Positions 1 through 12,064 of a DNA stretch of 64,000 bases are shown in pieces (within the stretch, counting starts at the first letter, position 1; the number at the start of each line of letters is the position of its first letter). The stretch is from Halisarca cf. caerulea (Eukaryota > Porifera > Demospongiae > Chondrillida > Halisarcidae), in NCBI GenBank assembly GCA_963170055.1, contig CAUJGJ010000005.1:1123167-1187166 (forward strand), written 5' to 3'. The notes under the pieces were generated by a model. It did no database searches. It had not been told where the DNA came from and saw nothing but the letters and a program-made list of their open reading frames with translations. The translations under genes and the position numbers were made by a program.

Positions 1-312
1 CAACAAAAATCTCGGTCTTTAACATTACTCCTCATTCTTTAACACGAATAAGATGCTTTGAGCCCCCATGCTTTCTAGATCCAAGGTTTATACCAATTCT
101 TTCAACAGAAAAGAAATACACTATAATCATATTAATGATCTTAATTATGTGTGGACTCATAGATAGAGTAAAAGGTGGGATGTTGTATGCTCACATGCAT
201 GTACACTAGTGTTGGGTATCATTGTACTATTTGTAATAATCGGTACAGTATGTGTACAGTAATATTTTATAATACAATTGATTATGGACACAAAAAGTCA
301 ATTTGAAAGCTT

Positions 313-625
313 CCTATGGTGCTCAGCTCATTCCATAAATTCACTTGAGTCGATCATTTGATGGAGTGTTGAGTGACTTTTGATTCTCTCCTAATCTACG
401 TACAATTTGAGAGGACAGGATGTGTACAAAAATTGACAAAAAGAAGGATTAATTGTGACAATGTTTACAGCATGATAAAGTCAGCTTTAGAAAGTCATGG
501 CCTTCCTTATGTTCCACATGGAAGACACCAAGACTGGCCTTGTGACAGTTGAACAATACTATATTTTATGGGAGATAAGGGAGAATCCTGGTTTATCGAA
601 AAAGATAGATATGATGAAAGATACA
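313..625 (+). pseudogene. GNAT acetyltransferase remnant (copy A, 5' half)
   Basis: A decayed 5' half of the GNAT family whose open member is at 13796-14365. The DNA matches the leader of that gene (ctcagct...aattcac) and then the segments for Ser-Met-Ile-Lys-Ser, the Pro-His-Gly-Arg region and 'TVE.YY'. Stops and frameshifts break it, for example TGA after the TVE-like codons near 550. The acetyl-CoA binding half is absent. It is a relic, not a working gene. Confidence 0.6.
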
Positions 626-2349
626 GTAGAAAATGCATAATATACCACAAATATTGGTTTCTGAAAATTCCGGTCTATAATCCATTTTGCCATATTTATC
701 AATCTACTGTATAGCAAATTGCGGCATAATAATCTAAGCATTTTGGCATATATTAAGCGCTTGTCATTGCACATGCAGCTAGTCGTGACTCTTTAGTATG
801 ACCAAATGATTTATTTCGTTAACTATGTTGGATTGAGAGATGATGTTTATACATCTTTCATTAAGTATTGTGGAATCAAGGGTTCTGGAATTCAATTACA
901 ATTGTCAAAAACCAGAATAAACGGACTAAACACTATTGACTGCGACATGAATTAAAGAATATTCGATATGGTACCAAGACTCATGTTATGCATTCGGATC
1001 GAACAACTGCACAGTACCAATGAATTAAAGTTTAATTAGGGTGCATGAATAGCTGCCATAGTACGGTATATATATTTAGCAAGAACCACAACAATCCCAG
1101 AATACATGGAAATGTGCATCCAACGGTTTAGTGGCATTCACGTGATGTGGTGGGGCTTATTACATTAACTAAGTGTTACCATCCTCAGTACAGTGGCATG
1201 ACCTTTTAATTCTATAGTTAGACCTTCTTAAGCTCTAGCTCATGCAGAAGTTAAGTCTCCATCATTGATGGGATGTTCTATATATCATCCAAATGACCAA
1301 TATTTGTGTATCACCCAATGCATACTAAACCTATCCCATAATGAAAGAAGAGCTAGTTTCAACACACAACAGAAATTAAATTGCCCTTGCATGTTAGCAC
1401 AAAGCAATTTCAAACATTACTAGCTAAAGTCAACAACATCTTAGTGCAGCTATTGGATCTAACTCCTTCACAGAAGATTTCTTACAATTGTGAGAAGCCT
1501 GCAAATGGCATGCAAGAATTAAAAATTGATAACACTGTCCAAGAGAGCACAGTCATACCCACATAAGGAATTCACCGCCTTTACACATGGATTTGCAGGT
1601 TAATGATCCTACTTGTCTAGAATTACTCCATGAACCACTAGAAAGGGTAATTCATCACTACCTCATTTTGATCCTGCAATCACTAGACATTCATCTTGTT
1701 CAGAAAATGAGTGACTACCGTTTTCTCTTCAGCCCAGTTAGCAGGTTTATAGGTATAGATTAGACAGATACAGAGGGATCACACAACTACGTGTGAAGCT
1801 TAATAACATCACAGCTACCCCCCCCCCCCCCCCCCCTCATCCTAGCTGAACTCAGTATCAATCAAGACCCTAATTATACAGTGTACATGCAAAGATCAAA
1901 AAGGGAAGACCCATACATATGAATATACTGTGTAGAACATTGTTGCTGATACCCAGGTACTCTTCTTATATAGATCACAATACTACCAATATAGATCACA
2001 ATACTATCAATTGCTCATGGTTGTGCAAAAGTTTTCTAACATTATATTATCGTGTCTGCATTGTTTGTAGTGATGATACTTGTGTTGAATAATAATGACT
2101 AACCCAGGCCTCATTTATAGAGTGTTGAAGATGCCATTAATACTGGCTTTCAATGTATAGAGGATCCATACAATTTAGAAGACTTAGAGCAGATCATACA
2201 TGTAGAACAATATAAGAATATACAGTGAAACCTCTATAATCCCCCCCCCCCCCTCCCCCTAAAAAATATCCACCAAACCCACAAATCTACCCTATAGTTG
2301 AGTTCCAAAAGGTGCATTATAATGCATGTACTGAATGCACAGCTCCTTA
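626..2349. other. no gene recognised; decayed GNAT flank and homopolymers
   Basis: I see no convincing coding exon here. The part around 630-1000 resembles the 3' flanks of other GNAT copies (compare 7150-7600 and 18070-18310). There are poly-C runs at 1818-1836 and 2241-2253. An 'acagtgaaacctctataat' stretch at 2222 looks like the end of the pogo/Tigger-like MITEs seen elsewhere in the window. Confidence 0.5.
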
Positions 2350-2806
2350 ATTTGCCATAAAAACTGGCAGTCAGTTTTAGAAAGTTGTGAGTATCCCTAC
2401 TTCGAATTCCCCAATGGAAAAAACCGTGCCTTCATGACAATGAGAAATCCTATTTTGAAGAAGACAGGCAAGGGAATTATTCTGGGTTGAAAAGGACAAG
2501 AAGATTGTGGATTCAGGAGCATTTATAGAGACTGAAAAGGATGGTGAAAGGTGTGATTACATCTGTCTAATGTTCTTGTTGCCAGAAGTTAGTAAACAAG
2601 GACTAGGTAGGGCTATGTTACAACTGCTGGAGAAGAGAATCAAGAGGAGAGGATGCAGGTCTATATACATTGAAACAACTCCTTCTCTTGAGGATGCGCT
2701 CAGGTTGTACTGCAAGAGTGGATACAAAGAGGTGGAACTCAAAGATGCAATAGATACAGGGACTAAAATTATTCTATTCAAGCCTACCATAGATATACTG
2801 ACTTAA
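2350..2806 (+). pseudogene. GNAT acetyltransferase remnant (copy B, C-terminal half)
   Basis: Homologous to the intact GNAT copy at 13796-14365. The open part (2507-2806, about 99 residues) keeps the acetyl-CoA loop (Q-G-L-G-R), the LLEKRIKRRG helix and the C-terminal SGYKEVEL strand. The 5' half is frameshifted and lacks the N-terminal helices, so a full fold cannot be made. It lies directly upstream of the (CA)n array that hosts a LINE. A very short truncated protein is formally possible but unlikely. Confidence 0.7.
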
Positions 2807-2935
2807 TTAATGTGCTACACCTAAGCTATTACGTGACTATATTCTGGAATATGTAAGTATCCACTCTAAAGATAAAAACATAATAATGTGCATTCTTTAT
2901 ATAACTACATGCACACACATTGCACACATGCACAC

Positions 2936-2976
2936 GCGCACACACACACACACATGCACAAACACTCACACACACA

Positions 2977-3072
<96 letters not shown>

Positions 3073-3082
3073 CACACACACT

Positions 3083-3167
<85 letters not shown>

Positions 3168-3207
3168 CACACACACATACCTGTACACACACACATGCAC
3201 ACACACT

Positions 3208-3282
<75 letters not shown>

Positions 3283-3309
3283 CTGTACACACACACATGC
3301 ACACACACT

Positions 3310-3372
<63 letters not shown>
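2936..3372. repeat. compound (CA)n microsatellite, LINE 3' side
   Basis: About 430 bp of nearly pure CA, broken by a recurring interruption (tacctgtacacac then atgcacacacactcata) near 3178-3212 and 3279-3313. The same interruption occurs in the array on the far side of the LINE (about 5845-5882), so the two arrays were probably one before the LINE inserted, or were duplicated with it. Open frames across it are low-complexity THTH or CVCV artefacts. Confidence 0.95.
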
Positions 3373-3379
<7 letters not shown>

Positions 3380-5784
3380 TTTTCACTTGAATCACCATAA
3401 TTGAACCAATCACAGGATACAAAAATGATGATAAAAGGAGTCAGCTATGTAATGAATGCACTGCCTACATAATTGACTAAAACATGGCACAGTGAACCAC
3501 AAGGTCAACCATTCTACTGACTCTAAACACTAACAAAAAAACCTATACATCTAGAAAAGTTTATGTTAGAACTACAAATATCATGTACGTATCTTAGCAT
3601 TATATAGAAAATCAAAACTGCATAGAAGAAACTGTTATTTGCTATTCCGACTGCACCACATTATGAAGGATTCTGTGATAGCTGCCTTAGACAGGGAAAC
3701 CATAAAGGCACTCCATTCCCTTGCACTGGGTTTGCAAATCTGTTTGAGATTGGATAAAGACGGCATATCCAAGACTCCTCTGGATCCGACTTGGATGGTC
3801 GTTAGTTGAGCCCTGTATCCGTTGGTGGTGCACAAATGTAGGAGATCTTCATAGCGGTCTCTTTTCCTTCTCTCTGCATCTGCAAAATTCTCCTCGAATG
3901 GTACAGTCAGCTCAATCAGCGTACACTGATGATCGTTCCAGATCACAATGTCAGGTCACTCCTGAGTAGCAGCGATGTGTGTTGGGAAGGAATAGGATTC
4001 ACCAGGTAAGTCAGCTAGTACATGTTGACTGGTGACATGGGAGGTAATGAAGGTGTTGATCACAGACAGAACAGAGTCATGCCTCCTATCAAACCTATGC
4101 TGGTCCAAGGCTACCTGACAGCTGTTCAGCACATGCTTGAGGGTCTGAGTGGGAAACCCACACAGCTTACACTGGGCTGACACCTGCCCCCTGTACCAGA
4201 GAGCCAGGTTAGCATTGGTTGGGAGGGTGTCAATAGCAGCGTTGTATGCAAATCTCATCTCTCTGTCTGGAAGAGAAGAGACTGCCTCTGACCAGTATGT
4301 GAGGTCGCCATCCATGCGCAAGAACTTGCCCTGGACCCTAAGGTTGGTGAGGTGGGTCCTGCGTACAGTGGAGTCCTCTGCAAGGACATGTTGGGTCACC
4401 TTGGTTTTCAGTTGGCGTTTAGTGCTGGTAATGTCATCAGCCTGTACCTCACTGACAACAGATGCTGGGTGGAACTTGTGGTTGTGATGCTTTCTAGTGT
4501 TGACCCCGAGGGTGCGGACACAGTCGTCTTGGGAGGTCCTGAAGATGACGTGTCTGGACACTTGCTGCTGCTTGTGCAAGGTGGATAGCGCTGGTAATGC
4601 TAGTCCACCGTCTGCCTTGGGTAGATAGAGTATCTGGGAGTTGCCTCCACGTGGTATTCGTAACCACTTCTTCAGGAACTTGGTGGCTTTGGACTCCAAA
4701 TCTCGTTCAATCCAAGAGATGGGAAGTTCCAATACTCTAAAACCCCAAGTCAGACGGGGACATATTCCATCCTTATACAGCCTGATCTTCTGCTTGGTTG
4801 TGATGAAGGAGGCATCGACTCGGTTGAGTAGGTCTAGCAGCTTTGTAGACAAGGATTGTTGGTGGCTGGTGGTCGACATCAAACTTGTGACAGGCATGCC
4901 CAGAAAAGAAATGGTTTCATTGCCCAGGAATGGTATTTCATCTGAGCAAAGATAAAGCTGAGGGTTGAAGAAACGTGAAGCACTGGCAGTTCGATTATTT
5001 AGGGCAAGTGCTCGGCACTTTGGAACATTTGGCTTCATCTTGGCCCAGGTTAACCACAGCTCAGTGGCATGGAGCATCATTTGGCATTTCTTCACAGAAT
5101 TGGCAATCAGGCAGGTGTCATCAGCATACTGCAAGGTTGATAACTCCCAAGTGGTGGAGGAGAAGCGATATCCTGCATTTGGGCATGCATGGTGTATATG
5201 ATCCAGCAGTAGATTGATGGTGGTGTTAAAGATGGAGACGGATAAAGGGTCTCCTTGAAAGACCCCAACTGTCAAATCGACTGGCTTGGACTCCCACTGT
5301 TTGCAGGTGATGACAACTTGCTGGCTTTCATACAGGCTGGAGACAAGGGCAAGGAACTCTCTCGGGGCATGATAGTGTGACAAGGCGAACTGAATGAGTT
5401 GGTGGCTTACACTACCATAAGCATTGGCGAGATCCAGCCAGGCTATAGTGAGAGACCTTTGGTGCTGGTTAGTGTCACTAATCACTGATGCAAGCTTCAG
5501 CTGGTGCTCTTCACAGCCAGCAATGTGGCTTTGGAAGGCTTTCTGGATGGTTGTGTCCAAAAAGGAATTTGTGGACATATAGGCATCCCAACGACGCTTA
5601 ATGATGGACGTGAACACCTTACCTATGCATGAAGTCAATGCAATGGGACGAAAATTACCTGGATCAGATGGGTTTGCATGTGCACTAGATTTGGGGATGA
5701 GCTTGATGACAGCTTTTTTCCATGTTGCAGGAACATGGCTGGTCATCAGGCAGGTGTTGAATAGGTGCAACAATGCAGACAACA

Positions 5785-5787
<3 letters not shown>
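3373..5787 (-). mobile_element. 5'-truncated non-LTR retrotransposon with restriction-like endonuclease, inside (CA)n
   Basis: In sense (- strand) the element begins abruptly after (TG)n at the start of the reverse transcriptase domain and ends with an A-rich tail (gtgaaaaaaaaagag) joined to (TG)n. Domain order is reverse transcriptase, a C-x2-C-x7-H-x4-C zinc knuckle, and a PD-(D/E)xK-like endonuclease. That order is known for R2/R4/NeSL-type elements, which are often site-specific. The 3' noncoding part is about 3380-3634. Both sides carry the same compound microsatellite, so a microsatellite target is inferred. Confidence 0.85.
3635..5787 (-). pseudogene. LINE ORF: reverse transcriptase plus zinc knuckle plus RLE endonuclease, one stop
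   Basis: The frame reads about 700 residues. It shows the FRPIALTS motif, QKAF near the start, motif A (LDLANAYGSV), QGDPLS, YADDT, an FLG motif, the knuckle CKLC...H...C, and an endonuclease block starting PDIVIWND and continuing IELTVPFEENF. QGDPLS and the LTVPFE block are typical of endonuclease-type (RLE) LINEs as I know the family. One in-frame TGA (about 3953-3955), just before PDIV, separates the two parts; CGA to TGA decay is the simple explanation. The N-terminal DNA-binding fingers are missing because of 5' truncation. The copy is therefore dead, but only lightly damaged. Confidence 0.85.
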
Positions 5788-5848
<61 letters not shown>

Positions 5849-5893
5849 CTGTACACACACACATGCACACACACTCATACACACACACACACA

Positions 5894-5972
<79 letters not shown>

Positions 5973-5985
5973 GCGCACACACACT
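5788..5985. repeat. compound (CA)n microsatellite, LINE 5' side
   Basis: CA array with the same tacctgtacacac / atgcacacacactcata interruption as 3178-3313. Its right edge (acgcgcacacacactacacatgcac) matches the edge of the (TG)n array at 37594-37638 in inverted orientation. Confidence 0.95.
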
Positions 5986-6382
5986 ACACATGCACCATTA
6001 AATTGTACTGAGTGTGTAGTGTATTCAATAAAATTAATGTATACTGAAACTTAATGAATTCCTATAATGTAAGCATAACATTTACCAAGAAATTCGCTGT
6101 ATCCTCATTGAACCGCATTTCCTTCTTGTACAGTCTACTGATCATTTGAAAAAAAATTGTCTACAACTAATGCCACATGTACAGATGCTAACAGGGCTCA
6201 GCACATGTATTATGTACACGCACATCAGCAGCACTCACATCCACATCCACATGTGAAGTATGAATATTATCTCAGAAGTTAAACTTCCTACATAACAGAC
6301 TCTTACGTACATGAATGGCCTGCATCATCATTCTTTCATTCTACGTACCTAGCTTCTAGATCTTGCAGAGACTACAGACCAT

Positions 6383-6900
6383 TTGGGAGACAGTATGTCT
6401 ACTGCAAATGGCACAGACATCATAGAAGAATACCAGTGTAGATTGTGGGAAGCTAAGGACAGTGTTTGCAGTATGATAAAGTCAGTAATAGAAATTTATG
6501 GCCTTCCTTACTTCCCAAATGGAAGAGACCAAGAGACCTTATGGCAGTTGAGAAATACTATTTTGAGGAAGATAGGGGAGAATTCTGGGTAATAGAAAAA
6601 GATAAGAAAATTGTGGGTTCAGGGGCATTTTAGAGACTGAAAAAGATGGTGAAAGGTGTGCATACATCTGTAGGATTTTCTTGTTGCCAGAAGCCAGAAG
6701 ACAAGGACTAGGTAGGGCTATGTTACAACTGCTGGAGAAGAGAATCTAGAAGGGAGGATATATACAGGTCAATATAATACTATATTGAAACAGCTGCTTC
6801 TCTTGAGGAGGCTTGCAGGCTGCACTATACAAGATTGGATATATGAAGGGGGAACTCAACGATGCAATAGATCCAAGCCTACCACAGAATTACTAACTTG
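6383..6900 (+). pseudogene. GNAT acetyltransferase pseudogene (copy C)
   Basis: Starts like the intact - strand gene at 37199 (MSTANGTDIIE..) but breaks after about 69 residues. There is a frameshift near the NGRDQ region, a stop where FIETEKDGE should be read (gcattttagagac), and damage in the LLEKRI helix (atctagaag). The GLGRAML loop is still visible near 6706-6730. It is the decayed partner of the intact gene in the inverted duplication. Confidence 0.85.
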
Positions 6901-7377
6901 GAGAACTACACCATAGCTAGGTTCTATGACTGTATATAGTACAATAACTGCATGAATTAATGTCTATAATAAACATTTAACATTTTGCCAGAATAATTTC
7001 ACATGCACACTATGCATTTGTGTACCTGTTTCCCTATTCATATAAAATTAATGCATACTTTAATATAGTGTTTTCACTGTCTATGATTGTATAATATGAC
7101 ATTGTATGCAATAATTGTAAAATACTGCATAATAAATGTGTGTACAGCTAGTTATGACCATGTAATAATATTATGGCCAAATTGATTTTATTGATAAACA
7201 TGACAATATTGGATTATAAGGAATGCTCGATGAAAAAATCACTATAATGGATAAATTGCACGTGCATATACTTACTAATTTTGCCTACTGAATATATGAT
7301 TTCACATTCCTTCACTTGTTTTCCCATTCTTATCACATGCTCATAGCATCTTCACTGAGATTGTATGTATTGTATAC

Positions 7378-7440
7378 GTATATAAATATAAAATACTGCA
7401 CATGTATAAGATACATGTGCAGTATTTTATATTTATATAC
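7378..7440. repeat. perfect 30-bp-arm palindrome, 3-nt loop
   Basis: Arms 7378-7407 and 7411-7440 are exact reverse complements around aag, including actgcacatgtat and its complement. In the inverted duplicate the matching place (about 35640-35707) is a (TA)n run. Confidence 0.9.
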
Positions 7441-7982
7441 ATATTATACAGCTAATCGTACTGATCTCAGAATGTAATATAGTCATATTTATTTTATTGA
7501 TGACATGTCAGATTAAGGAATGATGAAATCATGCACCTTTAATTGTGGATGTCAAGGATTCTTGGATTGCATGCATGCTCAAGCTTAAGGCCAGAACAGA
7601 GCACATATGTATATAGCATGAATAGTAGAAAACATGCGTACAGTAGTTCAGAGAGTATATAATATGACACAATTGGGAACTTGCTTTCATGTCAATTTAC
7701 AGCTTAACAATTGCTATATAACCATAGTCTCGGAACCACACCCAACTTCTCTTCTGACGTCACTTCTTGCCACCGTGAAAAGTTGAGTCTGGCAAGTATG
7801 CTCAGCAAAGTTGTTGTAATGCTAGGTTGTGGATGAGATCACATAATGATATTCATACGCACGTCGCGCACCACATTATGATATTCATGCACACATCGTT
7901 GAATATATTGGCATGAATAAGGAGTAAAAATTCAGCAACCACTGATTCAGTGAATATCGCTTTAGTTGTACCACTCGCACAT

Positions 7983-9630
7983 ATGGACAAGTTGTCTTCA
8001 ACCGTTGAAGAAGTATTCCAGTCCTTAGTGGTTCCCTTTCCAAATCTGAAGACTCAGCAGAAGGATGCTGTTATGGCTTTCTTGAAGGGAAAGGATGTCT
8101 TTGTTGGCCTGCCAACAGGATTCGGCAAAACTATCGTCCCAGCACTCCTTCCTGCCTGTTTGGACAACCTGCATGGAAAGGGGAGCATAGTATTGATTAT
8201 ATCTCACCATTGATTGCATTGACAGTGGATCAATGCAAACGCTTTGTGGAAATGGGGTTGGAATGTGGTGCAGTGGGAGAAAGTGATGACAAAGATGCAT
8301 GCAGAAATACTAGATGCCAAATACCAGATAGTTATGAGCAGCTCATAAGCGATATTGCTGAAATAAATGCAGAAGCATGCTTCTGTCAGAACGGTATCAG
8401 AAAGGACTACTTGCCATTAATTGTAATAGATGAGGCACATTAATTCCATCTGTAAATGGTAAGAATTGTTATACATTGAATCTAGAATTGTTTGTATGTG
8501 ATAGGCCATGTACATGATGTACACATACTACTGTTTAATGGATTCTATTCCTGTCCGACAATACACAGGGGTGAGGACTTCTGCCCTTGCTTTGGTCACC
8601 TTGGAGAATTAAGATGTTTGGTACACCCAAAGGTGGATCTGATAGCCATGACTGCTACAGCTAACAGGCGAATAAGGCTTACAGTTATGAAGAAGCTGAT
8701 GATGGAGCGTGCACTTGTAGTGAACGTCTCGCCAGAGAAACCGAACATTTTTTTGCCGTGGTGGGGGCAACTTTTGTAGAGAAGCTGGTAGATGACTTGT
8801 GTGCAGGCCTACACGAGCATGGGAAGTACTACCCAAAGACTTTAATCTTTTGTAAGAGGTCAGATAGCATCCACAGTTCATTGCCACAAAATAAGCAAAA
8901 AAAATGAATTTTATATACTAACACTTGCACAGGTGGGACAACTGCGGCTACATAATTATTATGCTCAGCTATTGAAAGAAAGATGGGAGACAAGTTCATC
9001 ATTCCCAATGGCATAAGCTTACCGTCCCCAGGTGAAAGGTAAGAACTTTACTGCCTAAAATGAACATTCATATCATGCCACCATGCAGAGATTGTTCAAA
9101 CCCACCACAGATTGGCCGAATTTTTTTGTGTCACAAAACACACAAAAATTAAAGGAGGATGTTATAACCACATTCATGCACAACTCCACAGCAGCACGTG
9201 TAGTGATATGCACTGAGGCATTTGGGATGGGGCTTGATTGTCCAGTGATTGACCAGGTTATCCACTATGGCATACCTTCCACAGTGGAAGACTATATACA
9301 ACATGTGGGAAGAGCTGGCAGGTCAGTATGTGAGCATGTACTTAATAGGTACTTAAGTGTGTCAAGACACCTTTTACATTTCTCAGATCAGGACAGCAAG
9401 CACGGGCAATCATGTACCCCATACAGACAGCTGGGCATATAGATAAAGAAATGAATGTGTATTCAAAGAAGTGGGAACAAACCTGTACATGCAGGAGAGC
9501 CTTTCTATATAATATACAAAGACTATCCTACATCAATAAGCAAACCAACACGTCCATGTCCATATGCTGTGATGTTTGCTTGTTGAACTGTCAGTGTGGT
9601 GACTGTTTTAAACTAAATCAGATTTTATAA
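7983..9630 (+). pseudogene. RecQ-like DEAH helicase, frameshifted, introns retained
   Basis: The pieces read in order as a superfamily 2 helicase: motif I GLPTGFGKT, motif Ia SPLIALTVDQ, motif II DEAH, then W-G-E-D-F, motif III MTATA, FVEKLVDDL, motif V TEAFGMGLD, motif VI QHVGRAGR, and a C-terminal Cys-rich part ending CCDVCLLNCQCGDC as in RecQ zinc regions. Introns with good borders can be placed at about 8460-8567, 9039-9089 and 9321-9388. Breaks: a 2-nt insertion between motifs I and Ia (about 8199), extra bases after DEAH, and a missing T in the run near 8748. It is either a pseudogene or a copy with assembly indels. RecQ-like copies are often multicopy in invertebrates. Confidence 0.75.
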
Positions 9631-10638
9631 TCATCATTAGAATTGTAATGTAACTTTAAAAGTTTACAATGCAATTACCGTAAGAAATATGATTCTAATT
9701 ATCAAGATTTTACTTGTGGTAAACAACATATCATGATATTTCAAACCCTACTGACCCATGCTGTTCTTAGTCGGAGCACAGTCACACCACGACATGCACA
9801 CGGTCAGTTTACCGCCTGCCTTGCCATGCCCCATGCATTTATCAAGACGAACATTGATGTTGGCACTTCTGCTACTACAACTTGGAAGCTCACCCCCCCC
9901 TCCCACTGGATAGGACCCCTGAGTATATACAAGCAATCTTCTCCCCTCAGTGGCAATCCAACCTCTCGGCCATTGTTACTCTACAATGAAATATTTTCCT
10001 TGATTTGTATTTATTTCACTCAAGTCCAGCATTTATGCTTAGATTGCTTGTGTTCAAACTCTGCACTTATCTTTGAATGTCTTTGATCAATTTTCCATCT
10101 ATTGCAGGTGCTGACGACTGCCCATTGTCAAAGACTGTTTTTAATTTTCAATCTGAGTTGTACTTCCTATTGCAATAATTTTTCCTCACCTGTGTTTCAC
10201 CCTTTGCCGTTGAAGAGGAATACCTCTCCACTTGTCGGCTTGACAGGCGGCTTTTCGATGGCAGTACCTAAACGGGATAGTCACTGTAGGATTGAAGCAG
10301 TCTCATCTACACTTGAAGAAAACTTTGTTCAAAAAGAGCCATTCTTGGAGGTACTTTTAGGCACGCGATATGGCGTATCAATGAACCTAATAGGATATAA
10401 TATTTAGTTATCTTAACCACATTTATCTATTTTTAGATTATACTGAAATTTTCATGCAAAAAGCAAGAGAAAAATCATACATTTTCTAAGTCATTTTTTG
10501 CTGTTTAGCGACTATCACCTATCACGTGACTTGTCATTTCTTATCACATGACTATTGTTCCTCTTTCTGTTCCTTTCCTCATTTTAATCACTCTGTTTTA
10601 GTCACTCTGCTTCAACACTTCACAAAAGTGTGTGCAAA
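9631..10638. other. no gene recognised downstream of the helicase
   Basis: Two modest open frames (9733-10086 and 10102-10407) show no motif I recognise. The stretch could hold 3' untranslated sequence of the helicase or an older repeat. Confidence 0.4.
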
Positions 10639-10689
10639 TTATGGTGTGCCATATGTAAAAAAACTCATGATGTAGAATCACTTGTGGAA

Positions 10690-10895
10690 TGAGGATATAT
10701 GAATATATCCTTGGATGTGTATTATATATCCATGGAAATTATATAGAGATATATATCCGTGGCTACATAATATATATCCGTGGATATATATTATAATTAT
10801 TATATCCATGGATATATAATATACATCCTTGGATATATATATACGGATATATACTCTGTATCCACAGATATATAATATATATCCATGGATGTGTA
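10690..10895. repeat. array of TATATCCNTGGATATA palindromes (left)
   Basis: At least eight diverged units of a roughly 16-bp palindrome spaced by TA-rich linkers. Repetitive IYPWIY-like open frames across it are artefacts of the repeat. Confidence 0.85.
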
Positions 10896-11049
10896 ATAGT
10901 TGGATATGGATGCATGGAATCACATGACACCATGTGATCAAGCATTACCAGCCACAACACCAGGAAGTTATTGTGCAGTGAGCAATAGTAATAGAAATGT
11001 TTAAATCAGTATAAATTTTGAATGAGCACATGTTCTGGAATAGAAAATG

Positions 11050-11765
11050 GCTGACGGAGGTCAAGGCAGAGAGACCCAGGGGAGCAAATACAGGGAGACT
11101 CAAGTCTGATATAAACCCAGCTGAAGTCAAGTTCCTAATGGCAAAAGACTTTTCAAAGAGCAAAATTTCTTCACTTCTTGATGTTAGTCGGTAAATTCTT
11201 TATAACTGATTGAAAACTTGGGATCCAGTCACATTCTCCAAGTATACTGCAATGAATGATGTAGAGCTATAGGGTGAGAGAGATCAAGTCAATACATCCT
11301 AATGATGGTGAGGTGATAATGGCAGGTCATTTGAATTCAAGGGGAACATTCGTTACTAGGGCAAAACTGCAGGTCAGCATACATAGAGAGGCTAATGGTG
11401 TGGCTGAAAGAAGAAGCGTGGCTATTAAGGGTATATAGAGTCTATCTTGCTGATGGTACAAATAGTGTTTGGCACATTGATGCATACCACAAACATATTA
11501 GATGATGATTTGATATTCATGGAGCAATTGATGGGTATTCTCAGCTTATAACTTTTCTCAAGTGCCACACAAATAATAAGTCCAAAAGTGGTCATGTAGC
11601 ATATATGGGAGGAGTCAAAAAAGTGAGAACAGATCATGGTAGTGAAAATATACTAGTATGGCATGTTATGCTGGAGGAGCACAGTACAGATGATTGTGTC
11701 ATTGCAGGAAGCTCCACCCATAATGAACATATTGGGAGGCTGTGGAGGGATGTGTATCACTCTGT
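11050..11765 (+). pseudogene. rve-type (DDE) integrase, decayed
   Basis: Joined across frames it reads as the eukaryotic integrase-core family seen in animal DNA transposons: an N-terminal part with DFSKSKISSLLDVS, then HPNDGEVIMAGH, REANGVAERRSVAIKG, VWHIDAYHK, FDIHGAIDGYSQLITFLKCH, VRTDHGSEN and SSTHNEHIGRLWRDV. The first Asp (WHID) and second Asp (RTDHG) are present. The place where relatives as I know them have I-E-R-L-W reads I-G-R-L-W (GGG codon), so the catalytic Glu appears lost. Stops (for example TAG after IKGI) and a missing block before VRTD also mark it as dead. Confidence 0.75.
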
Positions 11766-11769
11766 ACTG

Positions 11770-11895
11770 TGTCCACAGATATCTATTATATATCCACGGA
11801 TACATAGTATGTATCCGTGGATATCTATTATATGTCCACAGACATATATTATATATCCGTGGATATATGATATATATCTGTGGATATATGATTAT
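11770..11895. repeat. array of TATATCCRTGGATATA palindromes (integrase 3' side)
   Basis: Several units directly follow the integrase and precede the inner inverted repeat. Same unit as 10690-10895. Confidence 0.85.
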
Positions 11896-12064
11896 AATTC
11901 ATTCGCCTCCTCTTTGCCATTAGGAACTTGAATTCAGCTGGGTTTATATCAGTCTCCTTGTATTTTCCCCCCTGGGTTTCTCTGCCTTGACCCCCGTCAG
12001 CCATTTTCTATTCCAGAGCATGTGCTCATTCAAAATTTATACTGATGTAATCATTTCTGTAATT

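Larger units (their letters stand above)
5986..7480. repeat. inverted segmental duplication, arm 1 (with 35690-37612)
   Basis: Sequence from the (CA)n edge through the GNAT copy C and its 3' flank recurs in reverse complement at 35690-37612. Matches include the leader (cgctgtatcctcattgaacc, tgttagcatctgtacatgtgg) and the 3' flank (ttcacttgttttcc, gctcatagcatcttcactg). Including the arrays and the flank at 2850-2935 (matching 38695-38760), the duplication covers about 2.85-7.48 kb against 35.69-38.76 kb. Confidence 0.85.

Noticed and set aside
2829..3404. Long open frames of repeated THTH or CVCV on both strands, here and at 5601-6011, 16486-17352, 38222-38819 and 61188-61490
   Set aside because: They are translations of (CA/TG)n microsatellites, open in several frames at once. 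They are not genes.
4149..5217. Several + strand open frames of about 80-110 codons across the LINE
   Set aside because: They are antisense shadows of the reverse transcriptase frame.
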